A stretch of DNA of 64,000 nt from Delphinus delphis (GCF_949987515.2 NC_082695.1:69978265-70042264), one strand, 5' to 3'. Positions 1 through 12,580 are shown, numbered from the stretch's first letter. Notes: a model not told the origin generated them from the letters alone. Made by a program: numbers and translations.

Positions 1-1041
1 TACCGTACAACCACCACTGCCTCCACCACTCTCATTTCCTTCGTACTCCCCTCTCTTGTACAACCGTTCTGATCTCCATCACTACAGATGAGTGTTGCCT
101 GATCTTAACCTTCACATAACGTAAATGATAGAAGGGTTCTGTGACACGCCCCCTCTCCTCATGCGCATTCATGAAGATTCACCCATTTTGTTGCCTATAA
201 TAGTAGGTTTTTCTCCTCCCTAGTGTTTTAGTTTCCATTACATGAATACTCTACAATGTCTATATGTACTTCAGTATTGGTGGACTTTTGTTGTTTCCAG
301 TATGGATACAGTTTATTTGTGGGCTAGCACAAGGGCTTCTGTATTAACTCTTGTTCATTATCTCTTGAGGGGATGTAAATACTTACATCAGGAGGAGAGG
401 AAGAGAAACTTTAAATACAGTTCTGAAGACACGCAAAAAACACACAGGACAATACAGACACTTTTGAAAGTCTCTTGCATGTAGCTGATGTTCAGTAAAT
501 GTTTGCTGAACTGTCTTGATGTTCTTTTTTAAAACTGAAGGTATACTATGTTCCGGGTATTTTGACAATGTGGAGACAACAGTGGGGTGGAATCTGAAAG
601 CATAGTTATCATGGAATCAGAGACCATAAAGCTGCAATGGGATCTTAAATTCTTTTAATTTTGACAACTTCAATTCACCTAGAAGCATCTTTAGAAGTTC
701 AACTAAACTTGAAATCTTAACATTCAGCAAAGAGTAGATGAGAAAGAACTCTTTAAGGCCCAGTGAATTTCAGAGAAAACTTGATGCTTGGCAGTCTGTA
801 GCAAGTGTGGATTTGCTTTAAAAAAAAAAAAAAAAAAAGACATCCATGAAACCACAGTTTGAGTTATTCCAGTAGTTTGGAATTGGGTCTCAGCCCAGAA
901 TCCGAAGGATAATGCTGTGACAGCATCAAAAGAAATTGTAAGTAGTTTTCTCTAAAGACTATGAAAGAAGAAAAAAAATGGAAACCAGGGCAACTTCTTA
1001 ATTTTTATTAATTCTCGTAGTGTTTTTTTTAATTACATTAT
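1..1041. other. Presumed RAB27B intron 1, left end; no gene seen
   Basis: No exon-like segment or recognisable repeat family was found here apart from a run of 19 A at 820-838. The assignment to intron 1 of RAB27B is an inference: the first coding exon at 22997 starts with a splice acceptor, and in other mammals the first intron of this gene is very long. Confidence 0.5.
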
Positions 1042-1338
1042 TTTTTTTAATTTTATTTATTTATTTTGGCTGTGTTGGGTCTTCGTTGCTGTGCGTGGGC
1101 TTTCTCTAGTTGTTACTCTTTGTTGAGGTGCGCGGGTTTCTCATTGTGGTGGCTTCTCTTGCTGCAGAGCACGGGTTCTAGGCACGTGGGCTTCAGTAGT
1201 TGCAGTATGTGGGCTCAGTAGTTGTAGTGCACGGGCTTAGTTGCTCTGCAGCATGTGGGATCTTCCCCAACCAGGGATCGAACCCGTGTACCCTGCATTG
1301 GCAGGCGGATTCTCAACCACTGCGCCACCAGGGAAGCC
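1042..1338 (-). mobile_element. CHR-type SINE, long-bodied form
   Basis: Read on the - strand it starts with the tRNA-derived head (GGGCTTCCCTGGTGGCGCAG, with pol III A- and B-box-like segments) and ends in an A/T-rich tail, seen as T-rich sequence at 1042-1066 on the + strand. Unlike the shorter copies in this window it keeps a body with repeated 'agtagttg' segments around 1195-1245. That matches my recollection of the older long-bodied CHR form shared by cetaceans, hippos and ruminants. It is more diverged than the copies at 27327 or 54942. No clear target-site duplication was found. Confidence 0.85.
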
Positions 1339-2396
1339 CCTCTCTTAGTGTTTTGTTAATTTTATGAAGCGGCCTGAAGTTTCTTGACTCTTTTTCAGAA
1401 GTATCACAATGGGTTCTCTTCATGTGTATTACTGTTGGTGCACCTTCTTGTCGTTGAGGGACTAGCCTTTATAAGCTCAGAATGATATATAGCTCTTGCT
1501 GGAAGTTTATAAAATCTCTTTTGTCCAGGCCAGGCCTATCATTATCTCACATCTAACGTTCTCACCTCTCTTTCTTCAGGCCCCTTGCATTTGAGTTTTT
1601 GGTAGCCTTTTGCCAGTGGCTTCTTTTGCTTCTGGAATCACATAACACGAGTATGTCTTTATAAATTCTAGCTGTGAACGATTTGGTGTCTCCCTTTGAC
1701 TCCTCGCCATTTTACTGCATCTTTTGTCAACACACAGCTTTAGACTTAGTATATTAGTAAAAGTTCAGATTGTTATAGATTTAATTAAATGCCACCAGTA
1801 AAGGGCAGAGTGGTTTTCCCAAGTTAATTATTTACAATAGCTTTTAGAATCTGAAGAGCTCAACAAATGTGGGCTGAGACCATTTACAATACAGATATTT
1901 AGGATGTGTTATGACATCTTTACGGCCAACTAGGAGCAAAATTCCAAGTGGGGTGTGATGGGGCCTTGGCTTTGTCCCCCATCCCCCATCGTTTTTAGTG
2001 TCCCTCCATCTGCCCGTGGACCTTATTCTACTAAGTTTCTTCTCTACTTTCCCATTCAGGAATTTCATTAATACAAATATGTCCTGTTCTGATCTTGTCC
2101 ACCTTTTCATTATTCATTCAACAAAGTATGTTACATCTCCTTTTACCAGGTACACTGCTAATGAAAACTTGCATTGGTGACAGTGGGAGGTAATGAGTTT
2201 AATGAGTTAACTTAGTCAACACTAAGAAGGGAGCTAGTTAATATATTACTTCCTTGGTGACTTCTTGCCCTAATACAGTTAACATTACTTCTTTAACTAG
2301 ACTCATTATGAATGTCTGTTTCACCCTGATTTCATGAGGATTTCAGTCACTGTGGCTGGGTAGATGCTGGGGTCCAGGACAGTCTCAGTATACCTC
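1339..2396. other. Presumed RAB27B intron 1; nothing recognised
   Basis: Unique-looking AT-rich sequence. The short open frames here have no splice context or family resemblance that I can see. Confidence 0.4.
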
Positions 2397-2410
2397 AAAA
2401 AACAAAAACA

Positions 2411-2623
2411 GGGCTTCCCTGGTAGTGCAGTGGTTGAGAGTCCGCCTGCTGATGCAGGGGACACGGGTTCATGCCCCAGTCCGCGAAGATCCCACATGCC
2501 GCGGAGCGGCTGCGCCCGTGAGCCATGGCCGCTGAGCCTGCGCATCCGGAGCCTGTGCTCCGCCCGCAACGGTGGAGGCCACAACAGTGAGAGGCCTGCG
2601 TACCCCCCCCCCCAAAAAAAAAG
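2411..2623 (+). mobile_element. CHR-type SINE (short body) with target-site duplication
   Basis: This is a full-length short-bodied cetacean-type SINE in + orientation with an almost intact tRNA-like head. It is flanked by a 14-bp direct repeat AAAAAACAAAAACA at 2397-2410 and 2624-2637. The tail is odd: a run of C interrupts the usual junction between body and A tail at about 2603-2613. Overlapping open frames of 86-139 residues in this stretch are only translations of the SINE. Confidence 0.92.
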
Positions 2624-2639
2624 AAAAAACAAAAACAAA

Positions 2640-3479
2640 AAAACTGTCCACAGAGGCCACTTGTAGAGAACAACTATGGAAAAAAGATATGGGAGCGCAC
2701 AAGATACAGTTTGCATTTGCATCGCACAAGAGAAGATCAACCGTAAACCTTATTTTAAAAATATGTGGAGGTTGAAAAATAAAACAGATAAATTAAGTAA
2801 AAAGTTTCCTAATCGTCCATAAGATGTCTATAATACAGGTTCTGAAGGTTTCAGTGTAGCTGAAATTTGTCCACAGGCAGACCGGCCTCCAGAGTCTAGT
2901 CCCTTACTGAGCAATTCTTTCCAAGAATCGAGTCCAAAGTAAAAACAGTGGCTCAGTAGCAAACTTCATTCTTCAGTTTACATATAATATGAGTTATTTG
3001 CCTGCTATGGTGATAATGTTTTCTTGAATTTTCCTGAAATACTAGCCATTTTTATACATTTAAAACATGGTCTTGCTTTTACTTGAAGTACAGACTACTT
3101 TTATCATATATCCTCAAAAGTGGATATCCAAGACAGTGTGTTGCTCCATTAAGAACCTTGCATATGGGATGGTAGAAATGAGGGCTTGAGCCAATGATTC
3201 TCTTGCATGAGATCCTGTGATATTGTGATTTGTAAGAAATATATATATTTGGTCATTCAGATGATCAAAATATATTTCTCATATATATTTGATGTTCATC
3301 CACAGTTCCTGGCCCACAACTCCCCAAACCCTTGAAATTTCCTAAGTGATAAGAACAATGGGACATCTTTTATTTTAATATTTGGTCTCTTGTCCTCAGT
3401 GCCTGTGCTTCAGAGCCATAAGGGCAAAATGGGTGTCTTGTTATTCATAACAAACTCCTTTCCACCACAACTGAGTTTA
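2640..3479. other. Presumed RAB27B intron 1; nothing recognised except a hairpin
   Basis: AT-rich unique sequence. It contains the imperfect inverted repeat at 3235-3279, listed separately. Confidence 0.4.
3235..3279. repeat. Imperfect AT-rich inverted repeat (hairpin)
   Basis: The left arm 3235-3256 (AGAAATAT...GGTCAT) pairs with the right arm 3261-3279 (ATGATCAAAATATATTTCT) across a 4-base loop, with a bulge in the AT repeat. No miniature transposon family was recognised. Confidence 0.5.
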
Positions 3480-4260
3480 TGTGAATGAGGTGACTTTTGG
3501 AAAGCACCTAAGGATGGTGCTGGTTACCAAGGGGACCAACCACGAATAGGGGGTTAGAACTTTCAGTCTCTCCCTTGATTTGGGGGGAAGGGGGTAAGGG
3601 CTGGAGGTTGAATCAAACACCAATGGCCAATGTGTTAGTCAATCATGTCCAAGTAATGAAGCCTCCTTAAAAACCTAAAAGGAGGAGGTTTGGAGAGCTT
3701 CTAGGATAGGGAATCATAATGAGCCCACATGCCACCATGCCTGGCCCCAAGCTCCATGAAGACAGAAGCTCCTTTGTTCAGGACCTCACCATATGTATCT
3801 CTTAGTCTGGTTGTTGATTTTGTATCCTTTAATATCCTTTGTAATAAATCACTAATCTAGTGAATAAGTGGGTTTCTTGCGTTCTTCGAGCTACTCTAGC
3901 AAGTTAACTGAACTCCAAGAGGGGACTGTGGGAACCTCTGATTTACCGCCAGTTGGTCAGAAGTTCAGGTAACAACCTGGCTGTGGGATTGGCATCCTGA
4001 GTAGGAGGGGGTCGCTGGAACCTCCGATTTGTAGCTGGTTGGTCAGAAGCAAAGGGCTTGTGATTGGCATCTGAAGTGGAGGGCAGCCTTGCGGGACTCA
4101 GCCCTTTACCTGTGGAATCTGATGGGTAGACAGTGTCCGAATTGAGTTCAATTGAGTTGATTTCTCAGACACCTGCTCATGTCTGAGAATTGCTTGTTGG
4201 TGTGGGGGAAGGCTTCACGCACATAGACACACACGTTGGAATTAGGTCCAGGAACCCAGA
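3480..4260 (+). mobile_element. Ancient ERVL-like solo LTR (MER21-like)
   Basis: The stretch has an LTR layout: a promoter-side half with 'taatgaagcctccttaaaaa' at about 3655-3675, a polyadenylation signal AATAAA near 3842, and a 3' half with paired 'ggaacctc(c/t)gattt' motifs near 3930 and 4018. This resembles the MER21-type ERVL LTRs of mammals as I remember them. The family call and the outer boundaries are approximate. No retroviral coding region is attached, so it is read as a solo LTR. A 10-bp perfect stem (TTCTCAGACA/TGTCTGAGAA) lies at about 4161-4188. Confidence 0.55.
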
Positions 4261-4639
4261 GGAGATTCCCTCTTCAGTAATCTACCCTTGGAGCACTTAA
4301 ATAAGACCCTTCCCCGCACCTCATCAAAATCCCCCATCACTTATTTTTCCTGGACATGGTTTTAAGAATCAAGGAAGCCGAGGTAGGTATTAAGCCTTTT
4401 ACCCTCTTAAAAATGGGTATTAATAGAGTTGGAAACTATACATTCACCCATCAGAGTCTTTAGTTCTGTAGCTTTATACTCAACTTGTAAGTTTTAGATT
4501 GGTTTCTTCTTAAGATACAAGGTAACTTTGTTAGTAAAGATACATTTTCTTATACAGAGTATTCAAGTTTTTTAGTGCACAACCTGAAGCTCTCCAAGAC
4601 CAGCAGTCTTTATAACAGAGCTACACTAAATTAGGTCTA

Positions 4640-5280
4640 ACAGGGCATATATTAGTGCATCCGGCAAACATTTGTTGACGTCCATTTTTACCTAGACCTC
4701 AAAGTGCACAAGGCCTGTAAGAATTCCGCCCCCCCCACCACCCCGCAAGATCTTGCATTCTAGAGGGGAAAGTGAGTGATGATAAACAGGAAGACAGATA
4801 TCTGTGGGGCAGAAACACTATTCAACAAATTAAAATGGGGTGATGCCGTAGAAGGTGAATGGGAGCATTCTACATTTGGGGGCCCTGCAAGATCTCTCTG
4901 ACAAAGAAACAGTTAAACTGAGAACTGAATGATAGTAAGGAGACAGCTTGTGAAAACCAGCAGGGGGAATAGCCAGTGCAAAGGTCCTAAGACAGGATGA
5001 AACTTGGCTCCTTCAAGGAAAAGAGAATTGGTAGAGAAGAGTCAGAGGCAGGTCACGCGGCACTTTGTAAGGCAGAAGAAGGACTTTGGATGTTCAGATT
5101 CGGTTTGATGCGATGCCATTGGCAAAGATTAAGCGGAACAGTGACATGGCCTGTATTACATGTTTAAAAGATAACTCTGCCTGTTACGTGGAGGATGGAT
5201 GGGGGCAAGGCAGAACTGGGGGCATGAACACAAGTCTGGAGGCTCTTATTAGTTTCAGTGATCATACAGTTTGTTCAGAT
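4640..5280. repeat. Ancient dispersed repeat, family not named
   Basis: The order of phrases here (start near 'aacatttgttgac', a line about gained total length, then 'gtgcaaaggtcctaagacagg', 'ggcactttgtaaggcag', 'aagataactctgcctg') is the layout of a widespread old mammalian repeat. A second, equally diverged copy is at 27640-28470. I recognise the pattern but cannot name the family with certainty. The 65-residue open frame inside it is not a gene. Confidence 0.4.
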
Positions 5281-5439
5281 TAATATCCTTCTGAGAGTGA
5301 AAGGGGAGACTATTAATAGAATAGCGGGGAGAAACTGGGCCCGGCTGGGCATACCAGGACCTGTGGTTGCTGTAGCTCTTACAGTTGTCCTGGAGGGTGA
5401 GAGTAGCAGAACCTGTTAGGTAACTTCATTTGATCCCCA

Positions 5440-5520
5440 CAGAAAACTCTCTGTGCCCAGCGCACAGTAGGTGCCCAAGAAATGTCTGTTGAGTGAGTGA
5501 GTAAATGACCGAATCTGGGA
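5440..5520 (+). repeat. L2 3'-end fragment
   Basis: Contains the L2 tail pattern 'cagcgcacagtaggtgccc' followed by 'aatgtctgttgagtgagtgag'. Only the last part of the element survives. Confidence 0.5.
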
Positions 5521-6327
5521 GAGATTAGTATCCTTTCCTTATAAATGTTGCTGTGCTACAAGTATATTGTGAAGTCTAATTTTGATTATAAAAAACCACA
5601 ATTTCAATTTTTTTACATAATACCTCCTGTTGCTGCTCTTTAAATGTTTCTAGACCATCTCACACAGACTTCCATTTTCTTCCTTCATCTCCTCCTCTCT
5701 CCTGGGTTTAGTGTCCTACATACAGAGGTTCTGAAATGTATTTGCTGCAGTAGTTTTATCAAAGGCAGGCATCTGAAAGGCATTGACAGTCTAAGTATCC
5801 CCAGGCAACTTTTTGAGCTTTTCTTTGAAGCATCCTGTGTCGTTTTTAATGCCCAATCTCAGAAGGCCTCCACCTGGGCAATCTGTCAGGGTTGGTTTAC
5901 TAGGGCTGATGGTACGTGGTGCCCTAACATTCCACTCGCTTCTTTGACAGGGGACCCCCCCTCCTCCGTCCTCTTCTGCTCCTCCAGGAAATTAGTACCA
6001 CCTTTTTCCCAGGTAAAGAAACCTAGGAATCATGTCCATAAGACCACCTCCCACTCTTTGCAGGTAGAGACGCTTTTGCATGCTGTATAACTTGCACCAA
6101 ATTCTCAACGTGAAATATTATCTTCCTCTCGTACTTTGATTTATGGACGTAGAAAAAATTCAAACTGTTTTATTTTATAAAATTTGTATTATAAATTGTA
6201 TGTATTTCTGGCTTACTCCATTAATATTCAAAGCAGACATATCTTCTGACAAGGTCAAGTTAAATAGAAGACTGACTTTAGAGAGTGTATACACAGTCAT
6301 AATGATTCCATGCGTGATGTGCCTGCA

Positions 6328-6365
<38 letters not shown>

Positions 6366-8480
6366 TGAGCATCTGTGTGCATATGCGCTCATTACAACCC
6401 TGCCAGTTCTTTATAATCAATACCTCATGTAACCCAGTCAGTGCTGTTATGCTGGAGAAAAAATATTCCAGCTTGTATTCTTATACTCATTCCTCATATT
6501 TTACCCTACGTATTTGACGTAGACTATATCATTTGCTGACATTTGTGATTATTCAATGATGACACCTTACCTCTAGCTGGATTTATAAAACTAGTTTCTG
6601 TTTCAGATCCTAGGGAAATTCAGCTCCTTCAGATGACGTTGGAAGATTTCAAGGTGTATACTATCATAGTCCCACCCTTTGCTCAATTAGGGGAAAGACA
6701 AGGAACTTAGTAGTAACCTCTGTTCATCATTCTGTAAATATGAACTAGAAGGTTAGCTGCTGAGTAACATTACCAGAGTAGAGCAGAGCCAACTTTATCC
6801 TAAAATATAAACCCCCAAATAGTCATCCATGTTGGTGTGTATATTCACCTTAATATATTCAACAGAAATATTTAGAAGGAACAAATGTGGAACTTCTCTC
6901 TTTTGCTATTCTATGTAACTAGAAGTTATACTCCTGAAATTTAATATGCAAGCATTTAACTTTCATAATTTTGCCATTTATTGGAATAATAGAACCTACC
7001 AAAATGGGCACAGATTTTAGCAGGAAAACCTTTAGTTTAACTATAACAGAAGCCCCCGGTTGCAGTTAAAGTTACTGGAACCGTAAGAAAAAAGACAGTG
7101 AAAGCAAGATATTTGAATTTTCCTTTTTAAAAACTTGATGGAAATGATATAGGAAGAACATTCTATGATGTTGCAGAAATTGACTGATTGCTAACGATTT
7201 CTTCAAGACACAGACCTTCTATACACTAGAAAGTGTCGGATATAGCAAATGTATTCTTCATGTCAGATAGCTTACTGTGATTTTTCTCCACGAAAGTGCT
7301 AACATTTATCTTTCAGTATTTTGACTTACTATAGTAGATTATGGTATTTGTCCTTTTGGCCAAAAATACCAGAAAGTAAAATGTAAATCTTTAATGGAAA
7401 ATGTAATCATGTTTTTCCTTGGACAGGAGTGGATATCAGGAAGGTGATTTTGCAGAAATGAGATACAATATAAGCCAGTCTGTGTTCTCCCAGCCTCCCA
7501 TGAGCTTTCCTCTCATTTTAGGTCAAATCTGGAAAATACAGACCAAGCTAATTTCATAAGAGCTGCCTTATCACAAATGCTAGGTTATTAAAAGTCCAAC
7601 TCTCCGCCCTTATTTCTTTGCTAAAACCGTGATCCTTTTACAGTGAGAACAGTTACTATGACTAGGAGCTATGGAGAGAGTAAGTTTCCACACGAAAGTC
7701 CCTTTTTCGGTTTAAGGAAAAGTTAACCAAAGGCATAATGCAAAATTCTGAGGAGCAACCTCTTCATAAGTGTCCTTTCAGCAAACCATTCACACTTTTG
7801 AACATTTCATACCTTTTCTCAGCCCCAAATTGTTATTAACCAAAAAATGTTCACCTACTGTAAAGTTAAAGAATGTTGTAGAAAGGAGAAGCACACGGCC
7901 CTGTTAGGACTCTCTCTGTTGTCAGAACCTTAGCGGGCTCTGAGCAGGGCACTAAACAAGCTGCCGTCTGCTCTGTTCGGATTAGTCTTTAAAATGCACC
8001 AAACAGCAGGAAAAGGAGGGCATTGCTATAAATGTCTTTGTGCCAATGATGACTTTTCTTTTCACACCAGTAACAGCTGGGGGTGAAAGTTATCCAATTC
8101 AAAATTATAAATATTTGATATTGGAAAACGCTAGGTGAGTTTAAGACATGGTTAGTTGATTAGGTTACCGCCAAGAAGTAAACAATAGACTCATTAAAGT
8201 TGTAATTAGTCACTGTTGACATATTGTATTTTTAATCAGAGCTCCATCAGGGGATAAAGTGGCTGAAATAATCTAGTGCTTTGTTAAAGAGAAGTAAGAC
8301 CGGCTTTTCCTTGGGATTTCTACACCACCTTTGTTCTGAGAAATTTGGTGACTTCACGTTAGGCTATGAAGTGACCCGTGTTAGTTGATTAATCATTTTG
8401 TGTTTTGTTACATTGTGTCCTCAATCAAAACATTTTTTAAGGTTCTCTGCTTCTTGGCAAGCCCAGAGTGAAGGGGAATT
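5521..8480. other. Presumed RAB27B intron 1; nothing recognised except a (GT)n run
   Basis: About 3 kb of mostly unique AT-rich sequence. The 148-residue open frame at 5644-6090 has no family resemblance or splice context that I can see and is treated as chance. Confidence 0.4.
6329..6363. repeat. (GT)n microsatellite
   Basis: About 17 uninterrupted GT units. Confidence 0.97.
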
Positions 8481-8494
8481 CATGGTGACTGAAT

Positions 8495-8605
8495 GCATCG
8501 AGCCAGGTATTTTTACCTACTTACAGCTGCAGATAAAGACCCTAAGAATAAGGGGTTAAGTAATCTGCCCGTGGCCACATGGTTGGCAAATAGCTAAAAC
8601 TGAAC
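8495..8605 (-). repeat. MIR fragment
   Basis: Reads like the complement of the MIR core ('taagtaatctgcccgtggccacatggttggcaaat'), which corresponds to the conserved central region. Short and diverged. Confidence 0.4.
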
Positions 8606-8779
8606 TTGTAAACAAGGACTATGGACTCCAGTGCTTACGGTTACACCTCTTACAGCCAACACTTGATTCTGCACATCCCACCGCATCAGCCAAGGCCCCC
8701 AGAAAGCTGCTTCTGCTTCCACCTGAGCCACGTTTCCTGTAGCCAGGGCTCCACGGTGCACGTGCTGCTTCCAGGACCG

Positions 8780-8960
8780 GTGCATGTTCTCTTCATCCCA
8801 ATCCCTCTCTCTCCCCTTTCCCCGTCAAACTCCAGCTCTCATCCCACCTCCTCTGTGAAGCCCGCCTGATTAATTCCGGCCCCACCTGCATATTCCTCTT
8901 TATGAGTTTTTCTCTCTCCTCTGAACATCTATCAGACTTCGAGCCCTAGATTTTCTGATG
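8780..8960 (+). repeat. L2 3'-region fragment
   Basis: The phrase order 'ctccagctctcatcccacctcctctgtgaagcc' then 'tttatgagtttttctctctcctctgaac' follows the L2 3' end. The boundary is approximate. Confidence 0.45.
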
Positions 8961-9674
8961 TAGACCTCATCTCAAATAACTTATCAGAGGAAAGGACTGA
9001 ACATTTGTTCATTTTTCTCCCCAACCACATAAGGTTTAAGAACCACGTGGAATAGCTTTTTTAAAATTTTCTATTCAGCCTCCGATCACATCTATTGCAG
9101 AAATAAAATTCCGATTTAGAAATTTCAATTAACATACGCATCTACATAATGTGGAAAGAGCCCTTGTGAGACAAATAAGCACTTTCTTTGGACTAACTCC
9201 ATTCTTTGTAGATACAATCTCTCTTTTCCCCGCATTTAATTAAGCTAATAAAATGCATCTTGTTAAATATTGGCTAAAATAATGACCAGCCAACGTTCTT
9301 TTCCTAAAGAGGCCTTGGACTTTTTATCTGTCTTATTCTTGGAATTGTATGGCTCTGGGAGTTATCTAGAATTATGTTTAAGTGAGAAAATTGTAATAAT
9401 ATGGCCCTCATCTTATTTTCATAGATATTTGCCTGTGGACTCCTAGATGCTATCTAATTTGGCTTCCTCACATGTCAGAGAGGCAGACGTTGTGGGCAGA
9501 TATTTTGATTAGTATGTCCTTTCTCAGATATTGAAGCAAAGCAGTAGAAGTGTGGCATGACTTTCTCAAAGCAGCAGCCAGCTGGAAAATGAACCCGATC
9601 TGCAAGATTATTAGGCCGAAGTCGGAAAACTTAGTAAAACATCTTATTCAACAAACATCTCTTTAACTTAAAAT

Positions 9675-9740
9675 CATGTCTTTTTTCATGTGAAGACATG
9701 GTTTAAGTGTAGATGGTTCAAGTTACATATCTACACTTAA
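9675..9740. repeat. Two adjacent perfect hairpins
   Basis: The first stem is CATGTCTT (9676-9683) with AAGACATG (9693-9700). The second is TTAAGTGTAGAT (9703-9714) with ATCTACACTTAA (9729-9740), a perfect 12-bp stem over a 14-base loop. They are separated by 2 bases. No repeat family or RNA gene was recognised. Confidence 0.6.
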
Positions 9741-10035
9741 TGTCCTTTCATATATCACATCACTCTACAGATTGACCGCTAACATAGAGGATGACATGTC
9801 CTTGTCGTGATAAGGGAAAGGAACACTCCTGTGACTGGTGCTGGTTGGCCCATCGAGCAGAGGCCTATAGTGGGAAAGGACCATCTTTCCAACAAGCACT
9901 ATCTTAGGAAAAGAGATGTCTTTATGCATGTGGTCCACTCTGCTCTTCTGTTAGCTATAGGATGGGGGGCTGAGGTTACTTCCAGATTAGAAATCACTCA
10001 TTGGCAGTGAGGAGTCTCTGGGCTAGGAGGTAGGG

Positions 10036-10190
10036 CAGTGGTTCTCAAAGGTGGCTGCATATTGGAACCATCTGGAGAGCATCAAAAACTACTAACACTT
10101 TTGTCTCACCATCAGGATTCAGATTTACTTGGTTTGGGATGTGGCCTAGGCATCAGGGAATTTTAAATGCAGCCGAGTTTGAGAACCACT
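10036..10190 (+). mobile_element. MER5A-type hAT-Charlie element
   Basis: Non-autonomous DNA transposon with inverted ends CAGTGGTTCTCAAA (10036) and TTTGAGAACCACTA (ending about 10190). The internal spacing and the phrase 'atcagg..ttttaaat' fit MER5A. It is nearly full length. Confidence 0.85.
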
Positions 10191-11066
10191 AAGTTGGAAA
10201 AACCTATTTTCTGGTCTTGCTGATAGATTTCAGGAAGGCATTGACCTCTTTGTGTATACTTACTAATCTGATTTATTGCATCACAAGATTTTCCAGCCTG
10301 GAAGAGATATATCAATAATATGTCAAAGATTCTTTCAATATAAGGCTTTGCAGAATTTCAGGGATTTACTTTTTTTTTCTTGCTCCTGGCTGAAGTTCTG
10401 GAGAAAAGGACCTAGGAAAGCACTTTTAAAAAAAGTACGACTCCCTTAAAAAAAGTAAGTCATGCAGTCCATTTATGAAACCAAATGGAAAAGCTTTCCG
10501 GGTCAAATGTTAAATCTTGCAAAAAATTCTTGAAGCTTCATTTATTTAATCCAAATATTTACGTAACATCTCAGTGATATAGTGTATGTGTTTAGAGCAA
10601 GTAAAGTATTGATTTGGGGCTACTAATGTGTAGGGAAGCAAAATTTAGGATATGTGAGGGAACAAAAGCATGTAGCTGGGAAAGCATATTAAAGGGCATT
10701 GTCATAATGGGTTTCAGCAAAGGAAGGAATCCACTGTATGCTGAGCTTTGCTGATGATAATCAGCAAGAGGAAATTGCTCTAAACTGTAACAGGATCAAA
10801 TTAGATAACTGACTCCTTTCCTGACCATTGAGTTTTTCTCTACTAGAATCAGTTGCTGAAAGGGGTTACAGAGTCTCAGGAATATACTTCCTTGAGTATA
10901 TACTACAGGCCCTTTCCGTTAGGTTGTAAGAAGGTATTGTTTGAATACACAAGACACTTACTAGGGAGTGGCTCCATTGTAAACAAGTATTAATTAACAC
11001 CTAGCTAGAGGAGCTAGGCCCAATCAATTATTTTTAGTATAAAATATAGTATTCTTACACTGTTGG
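10191..11066. other. Presumed RAB27B intron 1; nothing recognised
   Basis: AT-rich sequence without recognisable features. Confidence 0.4.
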
Positions 11067-12580
11067 GTTTTTTTAAATAGTAGCTTTATTGAGATATAAT
11101 ACATATACCATAAAATCCACCCTTTTAAAATGTATCATTCAGTGGGTTTTGATAGATTCACAAAGTTGTGTCACCATTAATATCTAAATCCAGAACATTT
11201 TCATCATTTCTTCGAAAAAACCTCATGCCCGTTAGCAGTCACTCCCCATTCTTCCTCTCTGCATCCCCTGGCACATGCTAATTTACATTCTGTCTCTACA
11301 GGTTTGCCTATTCTGGACACTTCATATAAATAAAATCATAAAGTCTGTAGCCTTTCGCTCCTGGCTTCTTTCACTTAGAATAATGTTTTCAAGGCCCATC
11401 TGTGCTGTAGCATGTATTTGTACTTCATTCCTCTTTATAGCTGAGTAATACTCCATTGTCTGGATACATTCATCCACAGATGGACATTTGGGTTGTTTTC
11501 AATTTTTTGTGTGGATGAATGTTTTCATTTCTTTTGGATTTAGAGCTAGGAGTAGAATTGATGGTCTTAGGATCACTGTACGTTTAACTATTTGAGAAAG
11601 TGCTAACCTGTTTTTCAATGTGGCTGCACCATTTCACATCCCCACTAGTAATATGGGAGGGCTCCATTTCTCCACATCTCCACTAGCACTTGATGGTGTC
11701 CCTATTTTTATTATAGCCACCTAGTGGTTAGGAAGTGGTATTTCATTGTGGTTTTGACTTGTACTTTTCTAATGATTGATGCTATCTTAGCATCTTTTCG
11801 TATGCTTATTGGCCATGTGTATAAAATCTTTGGAGAAATATATCTATTCAAATCCTCTGTCCATTTTTTTAAATTGGGTTATTAGTCTTTTATTATTGAG
11901 TTGTAAGAATTCTTTATATAGTTTGGATTCAAGTCTCAAATATGACTTGCAACTATTTTCACCCCAACTGGGGGTTGTAATTTCACTTGTCTCATGGTGT
12001 CTTTTGAAGAAAAAGGTTTGAAATTGTGATGAAATCCATTTATCTATTTTTTGTTACTGGTACTTTTGGTGTTATATCTAATCACTGTCCAATTTAAGGT
12101 TATGAATATGTACTCCTATGTTTTGTTCTAGGAGTTTCATAGTTTTAGCTCTTACATTTAGGGCTATGATCCATTTTCTGTTAATTTTTATATATGGTAT
12201 AAGACAGCAGTCCAAATTTGTTCTTTTGAATGTGGCTGTCTAGTTGCCACAGCACCATTTGTTGAAAAAACTATTCCTTCCCCGTTGAATTGTCTTGGTT
12301 CCCTTATCACAAACAGCCATAAATGTATAAGTTTATTTCTAGACTCTCAATTTTATTCCATTGATCTATATGGCTACTCTGAGGCCAGTGCCACACTGTA
12401 TTGATTCCTATAACTTTGTAGTTAGTTTTGAAATTGAGAAGTATGAATCTTCCAACTTTGTTCTTCTTTGATCAAGATTATTTTGGCTATTCTATGAATT
12501 TTAGGGTTGGCTTGTATTTTCTGCCAAAAGGCAGCTAGATTTTGATAGAGATTGAGTTGAATCTGTGTGTTATTGGGTTA
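11067..12580 (-). mobile_element. 5'-truncated L1 (old L1M class), 3' UTR and end of ORF2
   Basis: On the + strand it opens with a T run (11067-11074) followed by 'tagctttattgagatataat', the complement of an L1M 3' end. It then passes through the 3' UTR into the C-terminal part of ORF2 (reverse transcriptase/C-terminal region) around 12100-12575. Stop codons and indels are frequent. It overlaps in L1 coordinates with the separate fragment at 13061-13452. Confidence 0.85.

Noticed and set aside
5644..6090. 148-residue open frame
   Set aside because: No recognised domain, no splice context, and ordinary non-coding composition; a frame this long is expected by chance in 64 kb on six frames.
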